64,000 nucleotides of DNA from Corynebacterium aurimucosum ATCC 700975 (lineage in GTDB: Bacteria > Actinomycetota > Actinomycetes > Mycobacteriales > Mycobacteriaceae): the NCBI RefSeq assembly GCF_000022905.1, contig NC_012590.1, positions 1 to 64,000 on the forward strand, given 5' to 3'. Below are positions 20,993-29,394 of this stretch, in pieces. How positions within the stretch are numbered: the first letter of the stretch is position 1; every line of letters starts with the position of its first letter. The translations under genes were made by a program, and so were the position numbers. Below the pieces are notes generated by a model. It was given only the letters and a program-made list of their open reading frames with translations, ran no database searches and was not told the origin of the DNA.

Positions 20993-21916
20993 ATGTCCCC
21001 GCGACTTTCTGCATCCGCACCACTAGACCAAATCAGCGAAGATACGCCCAAGGAGCTTAAGCGCACCGCTCTCTCCTTCGAGGTGATCCCGCCGCGTCAT
21101 GATGCAGACGCTGCAAAGATTGACCGCTTGCTCGCCACGCTTGCTGCGTATAACCCTGATTACATCGCCGTCACCAGCTCCCAGCGCTCTGGGTGGCTGG
21201 AGGGAACCGCGGCCTTCATCGAGAAGATTTCGCGCGATACCGCGATGCGTCCCCTGGCGCACCTGGCTTGTACTGCCGGCACGGAGGAAGAGCTCGTTGG
21301 TTGGATCGACACGCTTGTCGACGCCGGCGTGCGCGGCCTCCTCGCGCTCCGCGGCGATCTACCGGAGGGCGGCATGCCCGAAGGCCACCTGCCGCACGCA
21401 GACTCCCTCGTCCGGCTCATCCGCCGCTGGGAATCAGACCGCGTGGCGCGCTTGGCAGCTGGCCGCCTGGCGGTTGGCGTGGCCTGCTATCCCAATGGCC
21501 ACGCCGAATCCGCCACGCCGGACGAGGACATCGACGTTCTCCTGGCCAAGCAACGCCTCGGCGCCGACTTCGCCATCACCCAGCTCTTCTTCGACGCGGA
21601 GGATTACGTCCGCTTCGCCCAGCGCGCCCGGCTGGCGGGCGTGCGCATTCCGCTGATCCCCGGGATCATGCCTATGACTAGCCGCGCTCGGGTGGAGCGA
21701 ATGTGCCAGCTGTCCGGGCTGGCCGGGCCGACCAAGGTCCTCGACCAACTCGCGGCAGCGACCTCCCCCGAGGAAGAGAAAGAAATCGGCATGCAGATTA
21801 CGGCCTCCCTGGCGAAATCGGTGATGAACGCCGGCGCCGATGGGCTGCACATCTACACGCACAACAATCCAGACATTACGACTGACCTGCTTAATCGAAT
21901 TGGAGTCACCCCATGA
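20993..21916 (+). CDS. metF: 5,10-methylenetetrahydrofolate reductase
   Basis: This FAD-dependent TIM-barrel enzyme reduces methylene-THF to methyl-THF, the methyl donor for methionine synthesis. The 307-aa product starts at the ATG 20993, 5 bp after GAGGAGG; the GTG at 20987 overlaps that site and is rejected. Family motifs are SFEVIPPR (residues near 29), LALRGDLP, ITQLFFDAEDY and IPGIMPMTS. The stop overlaps the metE start by 4 bp (ATGA), so the two are translationally coupled and the product methyl-THF is used by the next enzyme. Confidence 0.95.
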   Translation: MSPRLSASAPLDQISEDTPKELKRTALSFEVIPPRHDADAAKIDRLLATLAAYNPDYIAVTSSQRSGWLEGTAAFIEKISRDTAMRPLAHLACTAGTEEELVGWIDTLVDAGVRGLLALRGDLPEGGMPEGHLPHADSLVRLIRRWESDRVARLAAGRLAVGVACYPNGHAESATPDEDIDVLLAKQRLGADFAITQLFFDAEDYVRFAQRARLAGVRIPLIPGIMPMTSRARVERMCQLSGLAGPTKVLDQLAAATSPEEEKEIGMQITASLAKSVMNAGADGLHIYTHNNPDITTDLLNRIGVTP

Positions 21917-24177
21917 CCGCACCATTCCCCAAGGCCACGATTGAGGGCTACCCGCGCGTTGGCGCCCACCGCGAGCTCAAGCGCGCGCTGGAGTCCTACT
22001 GGTCCGGCAAGATCGACGCCGAGACCTTCGAATCCGCCGCGCACTCCCTGCGCCTCGACACCTACGCTCGCCTCAAGGAGCTGGGACTCACTGAGGATTA
22101 CGCCATCCCGGCCGACGTTGCCTACTACGACCACGTCCTCGAGACCGCGCTGACCGTGGGCGCTGCCCAGGGCGAGAGCCTCGATAATGAATTCACCCTG
22201 GCCCGCGGTAACAAGGACACGGCGCCGCTGGAGATGACCAAGTGGTTCGACACCAACTACCACTACATCGTTCCCGAGATCACGGATGAACAGGCCTTTA
22301 GCGCCCGCCCGCAGCGTGTTCTGAAGATCGTCGAGGAGGCCCGTGCCGCCGGCTACACCGTGCGCCCAGTCCTCGTTGGCCCGGTGACCTTGCTGGCCCT
22401 GTCCAAGCAGGCCGAGGGCGCCACCAAGCAGCCGCTCGACCACCTTAATGAGCTCGTGGACTCCTACCTCACCGTATTGGCTGAGCTTCACGACGCCGGC
22501 GTCGAATGGATCCAGCTCGCCGAGCCGGCCCTGGTAGCCGACCTCGCCGCCGCTGACGACGCCACTCTCGCCGCCGCACTCAAGACCGCCTATGGCCGCA
22601 TCCTGAGCGCGGAGAAGCGCCCGCAGGTGTACCTGACCACGCCCTATGGTTCCCTCAACGCTGGCCTCGACGTCATCACCGAGCTTCAGCCGGAAGCGGT
22701 CCAGGTGGATCTGTCCGTCGGGACCCTGGCCTTGGACAACTCCTATCTCGAGCGCGTGGCCAAGCTCGCCGAGGCCACCCACCTCTCCGCCGGCCTCGTC
22801 GATGGCCGCAATGTCTGGGCCGCCAACCTGCGCGACCTGCGCGAGAAGTTCGAGACCCTAGGCGATAACGTCTCCGTAACCACCTCCGTGTCCCTGCAGC
22901 ACGTGCCGCACACCGTGGAGGCGGAGACCTCCCTGCCGGTGGACGTCGCCACCTGGTTCGCCTTTGCCGATGAGAAGATCCGCGAGGTCGTAGCACTCTC
23001 CGCCGGCCCGCTGGATGCCCCAGAGGCTTATGCGCAAGCTGACCGCGCCGTGCGCACCCGTGCCGAGTCCTCCCGCACCCACGACCAGGCAGTACAGGAT
23101 CGCACCGCGCAGCTGCCGGAGGGCCAGGTCCAGCGCCAGCCGGAGTTCGCGGAGCGCAACAAGGCACAGGAGGCCCTCGGCCTGCCGCAGCTGCCGACTA
23201 CCACCATCGGCTCCTTCCCGCAGACTGCTGAGATTCGCGCCGCCCGCGCCGCACACCGCAAGGGCGAGCTCTCCGATGCCGACTACACCGAGGCGCTGCG
23301 CAACGAGGTGAAGTCCGTCATCGAACTGCAGGAGCGCCTAGGCCTGGACGTCCTGGTCCACGGCGAGCCGGAGCGCAACGACATGGTGCAGTACTTCGCC
23401 GAGCTTCTCGACGGCTTCGTCGTCACCGAGAACGGCTGGGTCCAGTCCTACGGCTCCCGTTGCACCCGTCCGCCGATCGTCGTTGGTGACATCTCCCGCC
23501 CGAAGGCCATGACCACCGAGTGGGCGAAGTTCGCGCAGTCTCTGTCCGAGAAGCACGTCAAGGGTATGCTCACCGGTCCGGTGACCATCTTGGCCTGGTC
23601 CTTCGTGCGCGATGATGTTCACCAGTCCGTCTCCGCTGATCAGCTCGGCGTGGCGCTGGCCGACGAAGTCTGCGACCTCGAGGAGGCCGGCATCGACATC
23701 ATCCAGATCGACGAGCCCGCCCTGCGCGAGCTGTTGCCGCTGCGCGAGAAGGACCGCAAGGCCTACCTCGACTGGGCGGTGCGCTCCTTCCGAGTGGTTT
23801 CGTTGCAGGCGAAGCCTGAAACCCAGATCCACACGCACCTCTGCTACTCGGAGTTCGGCCAGATCATCGACGCCGTCGCCGGCCTCGACGCCGACGTCAC
23901 CTCCATCGAGGCGGCCCGCTCCCGCATGGAGCTGCTCGAGGACATCGATGAGAAGTTCCACTCCGAGATCGGCCCGGGCATCTACGACATCCACTCCCCG
24001 CGCATCCCGTCCGTGGCGGAGATGGCCGAGCTCATCCGCGCCGCTCTGAAGAACGTGCCTGTGGAGCGCCTGTGGGTCAACCCGGACTGCGGCCTGAAGA
24101 CCCGCGGTTACGAGGAGACCGAGGCCTCCCTGCGCAATATGGTCCTCGCCCGCGACGAGGTTCGCGCCAGCCTCTAG
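21913..24177 (+). CDS. metE: Cobalamin-independent methionine synthase
   Basis: MetE transfers the methyl group from methyl-THF polyglutamate to homocysteine without vitamin B12. The 754-aa protein has the two (beta-alpha)8 barrel halves. The C-terminal catalytic half holds the zinc ligands His and Cys in [10 protein letters not shown] (near residue 640) and the Cys of [13 protein letters not shown] (near 725). [10 protein letters not shown], where the C-terminal barrel begins, is also diagnostic. The gene ends within a palindromic CTAG shared with the convergent HAD gene's stop, followed by a hairpin terminator. Confidence 0.97.
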   Translation: MTAPFPKATIEGYPRVGAHRELKRALESYWSGKIDAETFESAAHSLRLDTYARLKELGLTEDYAIPADVAYYDHVLETALTVGAAQGESLDNEFTLARGNKDTAPLEMTKWFDTNYHYIVPEITDEQAFSARPQRVLKIVEEARAAGYTVRPVLVGPVTLLALSKQAEGATKQPLDHLNELVDSYLTVLAELHDAGVEWIQLAEPALVADLAAADDATLAAALKTAYGRILSAEKRPQVYLTTPYGSLNAGLDVITELQPEAVQVDLSVGTLALDNSYLERVAKLAEATHLSAGLVDGRNVWAANLRDLREKFETLGDNVSVTTSVSLQHVPHTVEAETSLPVDVATWFAFADEKIREVVALSAGPLDAPEAYAQADRAVRTRAESSRTHDQAVQDRTAQLPEGQVQRQPEFAERNKAQEALGLPQLPTTTIGSFPQTAEIRAARAAHRKGELSDADYTEALRNEVKSVIELQERLGLDVLVHGEPERNDMVQYFAELLDGFVVTENGWVQSYGSRCTRPPIVVGDISRPKAMTTEWAKFAQSLSEKHVKGMLTGPVTILAWSFVRDDVHQSVSADQLGVALADEVCDLEEAGIDIIQIDEPALRELLPLREKDRKAYLDWAVRSFRVVSLQAKPETQIHTHLCYSEFGQIIDAVAGLDADVTSIEAARSRMELLEDIDEKFHSEIGPGIYDIHSPRIPSVAEMAELIRAALKNVPVERLWVNPDCGLKTRGYEETEASLRNMVLARDEVRASL

Positions 24178-24842
24178 AGGTTTAAATCTTTGGATTTAAA
24201 CCTTTTAAAGTAGCCCATCGCCGTGAGCTCACTGAGCGCGGCGATGTCTCCGTTTCCGGCCCTATCGAAGTGCAGCGCCTGGAGCCCCGCGGCCCGGGCG
24301 CCTTCGACATCATTGGTCACCGAATCACCAATCATGAGTGTGGAGCTAGGCTCTACCTCTAGGCGCCGACAAGCCTCGAGGTAGGCCTCTCGGTGTGGTT
24401 TTGGCTTTGCCATTTCCACGGTGGGAAAGAGCTCAATGCCTGGCAGGTCGAGTCCGCCCGCCTTGAGCTTGCCCTCCTGCATCTCACGAGCCCCGTTCGT
24501 CAAAACGCCCACCTTAAGGCCGCGGGACAGGACATGCTGGAGGGTGGGGAGGGCGTCGCCAAGCGCCTGCCAATGCTTTTCATACGCGGCTAAATACTTG
24601 GCATATTCCGCTAGCGCCTCCTGCTCCGTCATCTCCGGGCGGCCCAGGAACTCGCGGCAGCGCTCCACGCGCTGGCCCTGGTGGGAGACCTCGCCGCGCT
24701 CGTAGGCGGCGAACCACTTCTTTTCGATCTCCGCGAAGCGCTCGTGATGACCGCCCGGCAGCCACTCCTCGACGGCCGCATGCATCGCAGCGGTGTGGTC
24801 CATGAGAGTGTCATCGAGATCGAAGAGAATGGCGCGGATCAT
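24174..24842 (-). CDS. HAD superfamily hydrolase (phosphatase-like)
   Basis: The 222-aa product starts at the ATG 24842. It has all four HAD motifs: FDLDDTLMD (nucleophile and acid Asp), VLTNGA (Ser/Thr motif II), the Lys in KPKPHREAYL (motif III) and IGDSVTNDVEGAR (motif IV). A helical cap lies between motifs I and II, as in YjjG/phosphoglycolate-type members. The substrate is probably a small phosphorylated metabolite and is unspecified. The last codons form the metE terminator hairpin (24178-24203), and its TAG overlaps the metE TAG on the other strand. Confidence 0.9.
   Translation of the reverse strand: MIRAILFDLDDTLMDHTAAMHAAVEEWLPGGHHERFAEIEKKWFAAYERGEVSHQGQRVERCREFLGRPEMTEQEALAEYAKYLAAYEKHWQALGDALPTLQHVLSRGLKVGVLTNGAREMQEGKLKAGGLDLPGIELFPTVEMAKPKPHREAYLEACRRLEVEPSSTLMIGDSVTNDVEGARAAGLQALHFDRAGNGDIAALSELTAMGYFKRFKSKDLNL
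24178..24206 (+). terminator. metE terminator embedded in the convergent HAD gene
   Basis: A perfect 11-bp stem AGGTTTAAATC / GATTTAAACCT with loop TTTG is followed by TTT, immediately after the metE stop. It lies wholly within the last codons of the opposing HAD gene, so the sequence serves as both terminator and coding DNA. Confidence 0.7.
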
Positions 24843-24920
24843 GCTTGTAACCGTACGCAGATCGCTCACAGCGTTGTGCCGAAACGACGCACCGGGAGAA
24901 ATTTCCATACAATGGCTGGC

Positions 24921-25442
24921 ATGACTCAGAAGACCGCAACTGCAACGATGCACACCAACTACGGTGACATTGTTATCGACCTGTACGGTAACCACGCACC
25001 GGTAACCGTTGAGAACTTCATCGGCCTGGCCAAGGGCGAGAAGGACTACACCACCCAGAACGCCAAGGGTGAGCAGTCCGGCCCGTTCTACGATGGCGCT
25101 ATCTTCCACCGCGTTATCGACCAGTTCATGATCCAGGGCGGTGACCCCACCGGCACCGGCCGTGGCGGCCCCGGCTACCAGTTCCAGGATGAGTTCCACC
25201 CGGAGCTGCAGTTCGACCGCCCGTTCCTGCTGGCCATGGCGAACGCCGGCCCGGGCACCAACGGCTCCCAGTTCTTCATCACCGTGGCGCCGACCCCGCA
25301 CCTGAACAACCACCACACCATCTTCGGTGAGGTCACCGATGCGGCTTCCCAGGAAGTCGTGTCCAAGATTGCGAAGGTCTCCACCGACCGCATGGACCGT
25401 CCGGCTGAGGACGTTGTCATTGAGTCCATCGAGATCGCCTAA
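24921..25442 (+). CDS. ppiA: Cyclophilin-type peptidyl-prolyl cis-trans isomerase
   Basis: This enzyme accelerates proline isomerisation during protein folding. The 173-aa cytoplasmic protein starts MTQKTATATMHTNYG; an in-frame ATG at 24912 is possible, but its extension (MAG) is not typical. Active-site residues are present: FHRVI (Arg), FMIQGGDPTGTG (Gln), NGSQFFIT (Phe) and HLNNHHTIFG (His). Its location within the first 30 kb after oriC, upstream of a rhomboid gene, agrees with other corynebacteria and mycobacteria. An intrinsic terminator follows. Confidence 0.95.
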   Translation: MTQKTATATMHTNYGDIVIDLYGNHAPVTVENFIGLAKGEKDYTTQNAKGEQSGPFYDGAIFHRVIDQFMIQGGDPTGTGRGGPGYQFQDEFHPELQFDRPFLLAMANAGPGTNGSQFFITVAPTPHLNNHHTIFGEVTDAASQEVVSKIAKVSTDRMDRPAEDVVIESIEIA

Positions 25443-25462
25443 GCGTTCTTAGCTTTTCATCT

Positions 25463-25500
25463 GAGCCCGCTGCCACGTGATGTGGTGGCGGGCTCGTTGT
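25463..25500 (+). terminator. Terminator after ppiA
   Basis: A 14-bp stem GAGCCCGCTGCCAC / GTGGTGGCGGGCTC has one mismatch-type wobble, with GTTGTTTT downstream. The rhomboid gene starts 14 bp later, so partial read-through is possible. Confidence 0.8.
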
Positions 25501-25513
25501 TTTAGGAGTCTGC

Positions 25514-26158
25514 GTGAAGAACTATCTGAAATCAGCACCGGCCACCCTGGTGCTTATGGTGCTGTGCATCGGTGCCTGGTGTGCCGCGGCCATTCAAGGC
25601 TCGTCCCTTTCCGCGCCCTACTATCGCAGCATGCTGGCCCAGGACTGGACGCTGTGGGGTCCCGAGGTGTCCGAGCACCCCACAACTGTCATTACCGCGG
25701 GCTTTATGCACCTCGACGCTGGGCACCTCTTGGTCAACATGGTGATGCTGTTCTTTGTGGGCAGGGAAGTAGAACGCGCCCTGGGCAGTGCGTTGTATGT
25801 GGTGGCCTATCTCATTTCCATTGTGGGCTCTTCCGCCGCGGTGCTGTGGATGGATTTCGGCACACCCACGGTGGGCGCCTCCGGTGCTCTCTTTGCGCTC
25901 ATGGGTCTACTCATTGGTGTGTACCGCAGCCGCGGTTTAGACCTGCGCGCGCCCATCGTCTTGGTCGTAGCAAACGTTATTTACAGCTTTGTGGCGGAGA
26001 ACGTCTCCGTGTGGGGGCACTTGGGCGGTTTGCTCACAGGACTGCTGTTGGCGCCATTCCTCTTTCGCCAACGTGCGTGGCTGCGTTGGCTGGGGATATG
26101 GCTTATCGGGGTGATAGCTGCTGTTGCAGCGGCGCTGCGAGCTGGGCTTTGGGGATAA
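25514..26158 (+). CDS. Rhomboid family intramembrane serine protease
   Basis: The 214-aa product starts at GTG 25514 and has about six to seven membrane helices. The catalytic Ser lies in GASGALFALMG (near residue 124) and the catalytic His in VWGHLGGLLTG (near residue 168). The oxyanion-side motif is AGHLLVNMVMLFFVG with its Asn. These proteases cleave membrane protein substrates within the bilayer. Native substrates in corynebacteria are unknown. Position downstream of ppiA is conserved in related genomes. Confidence 0.9.
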   Translation: MKNYLKSAPATLVLMVLCIGAWCAAAIQGSSLSAPYYRSMLAQDWTLWGPEVSEHPTTVITAGFMHLDAGHLLVNMVMLFFVGREVERALGSALYVVAYLISIVGSSAAVLWMDFGTPTVGASGALFALMGLLIGVYRSRGLDLRAPIVLVVANVIYSFVAENVSVWGHLGGLLTGLLLAPFLFRQRAWLRWLGIWLIGVIAAVAAALRAGLWG

Positions 26159-26168
26159 CTCGGGCGTG

Positions 26169-26404
26169 TTATCCACCAAAACCTCTGTGCGAAAGAATTC
26201 CACATAAGTTATCCACATTGTGGATAACTACATTTTTGTAATTTACCGAACGTGTGCGCCAAGATAACCGCAGATCAGCAGCTTAATCGGTTGTGTTCGA
26301 AGTTTTTGTGCGGGCTGTGGGAAGCGTGAAAACACTTATCCACAGGGTGTGGAGAAAAGCTGTGGAATTCGTTTTCCACAGAGTTATCCCCACCCTGTGG
26401 ATAA
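26169..26404. other. Second cluster of DnaA boxes, gene-free
   Basis: Within 236 bp there are four perfect TTATCCACA boxes: plus strand at 26209-26217 and 26336-26344, minus strand at 26219-26227 and 26396-26404. Near-matches lie at 26169-26177, 26348-26356, 26372-26380 and 26384-26392. The pair at 26209/26219 forms a near-perfect dyad. This is more boxes than I find in the dnaA-dnaN gap. A DnaA-titrating locus or an auxiliary part of the origin are possible roles. No gene is seen from 26159 to 26987. Confidence 0.75.
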
Positions 26405-26452
26405 CTTTGTACCCAAGGTGTTAACAGCGCTCCGGTTGCGGGGTGTTTGGCA

Positions 26453-26561
26453 TGTCTTAGGCCGATTTGGTGCGGGAAACCCGACCCCACCGCCGAAAAC
26501 CACCAGGTAGCAGCGCTAAGAGTAGCGTTGCTCATCTACCCACGGCCTAAGTCGGGTCACA
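26453..26561. repeat. Non-coding imperfect repeat, copy 1
   Basis: This stretch is about 75-80% identical by eye to 26793-26896. Shared blocks are CCAGGTAGCAGCG, AGAGT-GCGTTGCTCA and GTCGGGTC. A second shared block, AAGGTGTTAAC-G-GCTCCGG-TGCGGGGTG, lies before copy 1 (26415) and after copy 2 (26911). No convincing reading frame exists in either copy. Confidence 0.6.
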
Positions 26562-26707
26562 ACTCATGGCCTGAGAGCATTGCACGTCTCTTCGCGAAAC
26601 GGATTACCTTCTTCGTTCCCCTCGCAACATGCAACGTCTGTGTATCTCCATCAACATGCTGGAGGAGTTTGGCAAAAGGCATCAGTCATAAGGCGTCTTC
26701 ATGGCTG

Positions 26708-26742
26708 AAAACGCCATTTACTCATTGCAGATGGCGTTTTTT
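26708..26742 (+). terminator. Hairpin plus T-tract in gene-free region, possible sRNA end
   Basis: A 10-bp stem AAAACGCCAT / ATGGCGTTTT with a 13-base loop is followed by TTTTTT-type sequence ending at 26742. No coding gene ends just upstream, so the hairpin could terminate a small non-coding RNA starting within 26450-26650. Short complementary blocks around it (GGCATC/GATGCC) add structure. Confidence 0.5.
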
Positions 26743-26792
26743 AGACCCAAAGATGTCTTTTGCCAGATGCCTTCTGTAGGACGCCTTCCTGG

Positions 26793-26896
26793 CTTAGATT
26801 GATTTAGTGCGGAACACCCCCACTCCGCCACCGAGAGTCGCCAGGTAGCAGCGTCAAGAGTGGCGTTGCTCACCCACCCGTGGCCTTGGTCGGGTC
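26793..26896. repeat. Non-coding imperfect repeat, copy 2
   Basis: The partner of 26453-26561 in the same orientation, about 340 bp apart. The two copies flank the hairpin at 26708-26742. The divergence between copies suggests an old duplication. There is no coding potential. Confidence 0.6.
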
Positions 26897-26987
26897 CCTA
26901 CCTAACCAAGGTGTTAACCGTGCTCCGGCTGCGGGGTGGGAGGTGACCAAAAATCAGGCAGTTTGTAGTAGAGCCTGACTTTGAGCG

Positions 26988-27092
26988 CTAGTCGAGCAGA
27001 GCGCGGTACTGCTTGTGGGCCTTCATGGAATGAATGATGGCCTCGGTCCCATCGAAACCGAGACGAAGTTTCGCTATTCTAGGTGGCTTTTC
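26988..27092 (-). pseudogene. C-terminal remnant of a toxin paired with the RHH antitoxin
   Basis: Directly downstream of the antitoxin, the minus strand encodes about 34 residues in another frame, ending LRLGFDGTEAIIHSMKAHKQ then YRALLD and a TAG. There is no start codon, and an in-frame stop lies just upstream. The ending matches the general C-terminus of small BrnT/DUF4258-like toxins (LGFD...IHAM...Y..LL). The central strand region usually found between GFD and the IH pair is missing. I infer an internally deleted toxin. Confidence 0.5.
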
Positions 27093-27324
27093 TTAGTGCT
27101 TCACGGATTGCCTGTGACCTAGACCATCCATGGATTGCGGCATACTTATCCAGGGCCGCAATTTCATTGGGTGAAAGGCGAATAGAGACAATTTTTGCGG
27201 CTTTATTGTCGCGGGGCTTCCGCCCCCGAGTACGAAGAGTCTCCACGTCGTAACCCTTTTCGGCTTCCGTTACCCATTCATCAATTTGCTCTTCGCTGAT
27301 CGGTTGTCCATTGATAGTTTTCAT
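27079..27324 (-). CDS. RHH-family antitoxin, apparently orphaned
   Basis: The 81-aa product starts MKTINGQPISEEQIDEWVTE. An N-terminal acidic region with GYDVETLRTRGRKPRD is followed by a ribbon-helix-helix domain: strand AKIVSIRLS, helix PNEIAALDKYAAIHG, helix SRSQAIREALRK. These proteins repress their own promoter and neutralise a toxin. The toxin expected downstream is only a remnant (26988-27092), so this antitoxin may now act only as a DNA-binding regulator or as protection against homologous toxins. Confidence 0.8.
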   Translation of the reverse strand: MKTINGQPISEEQIDEWVTEAEKGYDVETLRTRGRKPRDNKAAKIVSIRLSPNEIAALDKYAAIHGWSRSQAIREALRKAT

Positions 27325-27375
27325 AACCGTAATCGTATTACGAAAAGGGGTTCCGTCGCTAGAGTGAAGTTCGGA

Positions 27376-28029
27376 CTAGGAACCAGCGCCGCCCAGAATC
27401 TTCGTCACCAGGTTTAGGCGCGTGCTGGCGCCGAAGATGGTGATGAGGCGTGAGACGTGCTTCTTCACGGCGGATTCGGAATAGTGGGTGGCCGCGGCGA
27501 TCTCTGAATTGGAGTTGCCGGCGAGGAGGAGTTTGAGGACGGCTATTTCGGCGTCGTGAAGCTCGTGGCTTTCAATAGCGGCGGCGACGGGATCGCGTGG
27601 GGTGGCAGGCTCACCGATGTAGTCGACCAAACGGTGCATGGCGGCGGGTGCCACGACGGTGCCACCCTCCACGGCGGCGCGGACCGCCTCGATGATTGAG
27701 CGCGGGCGTTGGTTCTTCAAGATATAGCCCGCGCCGCCCGCCCGCAGGATCTTCAGCATCGTGTCATCCGAGTCGAAAGCGGTTACCGCCAAAAACGTCG
27801 GAGGATTCGGCGCGGAGTTCAAGTGCTTGAGCAGCGTGATGCCGTCCATGTGCGGCATGTGAATATCGGCGAGGACGAGGTCCGGCTTGGCTTCTTCAAG
27901 CTGGGCCAAGCAATCCGCGCCGTTGGTTGCCTCACCGACCACCGTGATGTCTTCGGTGGTCTGGAAATAGACGCGGAGCGTCGAGCGAACGAGCTCATCA
28001 TCGTCAACGAGGAAAACCCGAATGCTCAT
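27376..28029 (-). CDS. Two-component response regulator, NarL/LuxR type
   Basis: The 217-aa product has a receiver domain (residues 1-120) with the acidic pair DDD at 9-11, phospho-acceptor Asp in DLVLADIHMP (near residue 54), switch Thr in AVTAF and Lys in ILKNQ. A LuxR-type helix-turn-helix lies at about 155-215 (LLLAGNSNSEIAAATHYSESA...KKHVSRL). It is the last gene of a minus-strand set: histidine kinase, secreted peptide, regulator. Its ATG lies 9 bp after the peptide stop, without an obvious own ribosome site, so it may be translationally coupled to the peptide gene. Confidence 0.93.
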   Translation of the reverse strand: MSIRVFLVDDDELVRSTLRVYFQTTEDITVVGEATNGADCLAQLEEAKPDLVLADIHMPHMDGITLLKHLNSAPNPPTFLAVTAFDSDDTMLKILRAGGAGYILKNQRPRSIIEAVRAAVEGGTVVAPAAMHRLVDYIGEPATPRDPVAAAIESHELHDAEIAVLKLLLAGNSNSEIAAATHYSESAVKKHVSRLITIFGASTRLNLVTKILGGAGS

Positions 28030-28038
28030 GGCAACAGT

Positions 28039-28251
28039 TTAGCCGCACCACCAACGCTGGGGGCTGGTGGAGCAACGGAAGTGGTCGGCGAATTCGCCCG
28101 CGAAAGACTTGTAGAAGGTGAATCCGGTGGACTCAGTGCTCTCAGTAGCGGTGGTTTCAGCGGTAGCTTCAACAGGAGTCTCGGCAGCACTGGCGATTGG
28201 TGCGGAAAACAGCACGAGAGCTGCGGCGGCAACGGCGAGGGAAGAACGCAT
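28039..28251 (-). CDS. Small secreted Cys-containing peptide between kinase and regulator
   Basis: The 70-aa product has a clear signal peptide (MRSSLAVAAAALVLFSAPIASA, cleavage near residue 22). The mature part is about 48 residues: a Thr/Glu-rich spacer, then GFTFYKSFAGEFADHF and a C-terminal R-CSTSPQRWWC-G with two Cys nine positions apart. A start with AAGG 8 bp upstream supports translation. It lies between the sensor kinase stop (28303) and the regulator start (28029) on the same strand. I do not know the family. Roles as sensed signal, accessory subunit or regulated product are all open. Confidence 0.75.
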   Translation of the reverse strand: MRSSLAVAAAALVLFSAPIASAAETPVEATAETTATESTESTGFTFYKSFAGEFADHFRCSTSPQRWWCG

Positions 28252-28302
28252 GTCTATTTACCTTGTGAGATTTAGAATTCGGTGAACTACCGGGCAATTT
28301 TA

Positions 28303-29379
28303 CTATATTTTTCTTAGGTGGGCGGTGGGAAGAGTAAGGCGAGTGATCCAGTGATCACCTTCTTTGCCGCTGCCGAAGCTGCCGTGCATTCGGCGAACGC
28401 GGCGGGCGATTTCACCCAAGCCCAGATTCGTCGTCATGTATTGGCGTGATTGCTGAGCCGCAATCACGGAAGTGATCACCACGTCGATGGTCTTGGAGGT
28501 GCTCGTTGCCTCGATGCTTACACGGGATTCAGGGCGGGCGTACTTGAGGATGTTCACGGCGAGTTCGGAGAACACGAGGGATAGCTTTTCCGGCAGTGCA
28601 AGCTGGCCATTCTTGCCCACTGTTATCTGCGGCTCGCATTGAAAACCATGACTGCCCAGGAAGCTAACCATGGTGTCGAGGTCTTCTTCCAAAGACTTAA
28701 CTCCCTGAGTCACGCTCTCATTCTTCATCACTCGCAGTAGGTCGCGGACCTCGCCCATGGCCCGGCGGGCGTCGTCGGCAATTGCCTCTGCGGAGTCGGC
28801 CGCTGAGGGATCCGATTGGGTCAGAGCCAAAGTTTCGGAGCGCATGACCACGGAGGTGAGCGTCGCAGCTACCGAATCATGGAGGGCGGTCATCAGCGCC
28901 TCGCGCTGCTCGGCGGCGCGATGCTCAGCGGCGAGACGCTGGTCCCGGGTTTTGCGCAGCGCGGCCCCAATGACGATGGAAACCGCATACAAGACGAACG
29001 GTATCGACAGGTTTAACGGGTCGAAATCAGGCAGATAATTAATCGAAGGATCCGTCGTGACGAGGTATGTGTACACCACCGCTGGGGGAACCGACCACAG
29101 CCAGCGTGTACGAAACGCCACGATGCCCACGATGACGGGGCTCCACGCCAAGAGGAGGAAAGACCGCCAGTCTGGGCACCACATAGCAAACGCAAAAAGC
29201 GCACCGTACCCGCAGGCCGCCGCAAGTGGGCGGCGGATGGCCAGTGGCGTCAGGGAAACGCCGAGGCCGGCAAGTACGAGTGCGCCGGGGGTGAGGAAGT
29301 TTTTATCTAGCGTGACGGTGAGCATCACCAAAATGATGCAGCCAACGCCAGCGATGCTATAGAACCTCGAGGAGCTCAT
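28303..29379 (-). CDS. Membrane histidine kinase, HisKA_3/NarX type
   Basis: The 358-aa product has five to six N-terminal membrane helices (about residues 5-140) without a large extracytoplasmic domain. A HisKA_3 dimerisation domain follows, with phospho-acceptor His in ALHDSVAATLTSVV (near residue 168). A GHKL ATPase domain comes next (N-box FSELAVNILKYA near 276; Gly-rich LGLGEIARRVRRMHG near 325). It should phosphorylate the LuxR-type regulator encoded two genes downstream. The start is 15 bp after the crgA stop, so the system may be read with the cell-division cluster. Confidence 0.92.
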   Translation of the reverse strand: MSSSRFYSIAGVGCIILVMLTVTLDKNFLTPGALVLAGLGVSLTPLAIRRPLAAACGYGALFAFAMWCPDWRSFLLLAWSPVIVGIVAFRTRWLWSVPPAVVYTYLVTTDPSINYLPDFDPLNLSIPFVLYAVSIVIGAALRKTRDQRLAAEHRAAEQREALMTALHDSVAATLTSVVMRSETLALTQSDPSAADSAEAIADDARRAMGEVRDLLRVMKNESVTQGVKSLEEDLDTMVSFLGSHGFQCEPQITVGKNGQLALPEKLSLVFSELAVNILKYARPESRVSIEATSTSKTIDVVITSVIAAQQSRQYMTTNLGLGEIARRVRRMHGSFGSGKEGDHWITRLTLPTAHLRKI

Positions 29380-29394
29380 CGGCGGCGATGAAAA

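Noticed and set aside
25477..26241. 254-codon plus-strand frame overlapping the rhomboid gene
   Set aside because: The rhomboid frame in the other register has catalytic Ser and His motifs and membrane helices; this one is rich in Arg/Cys/His without structure.
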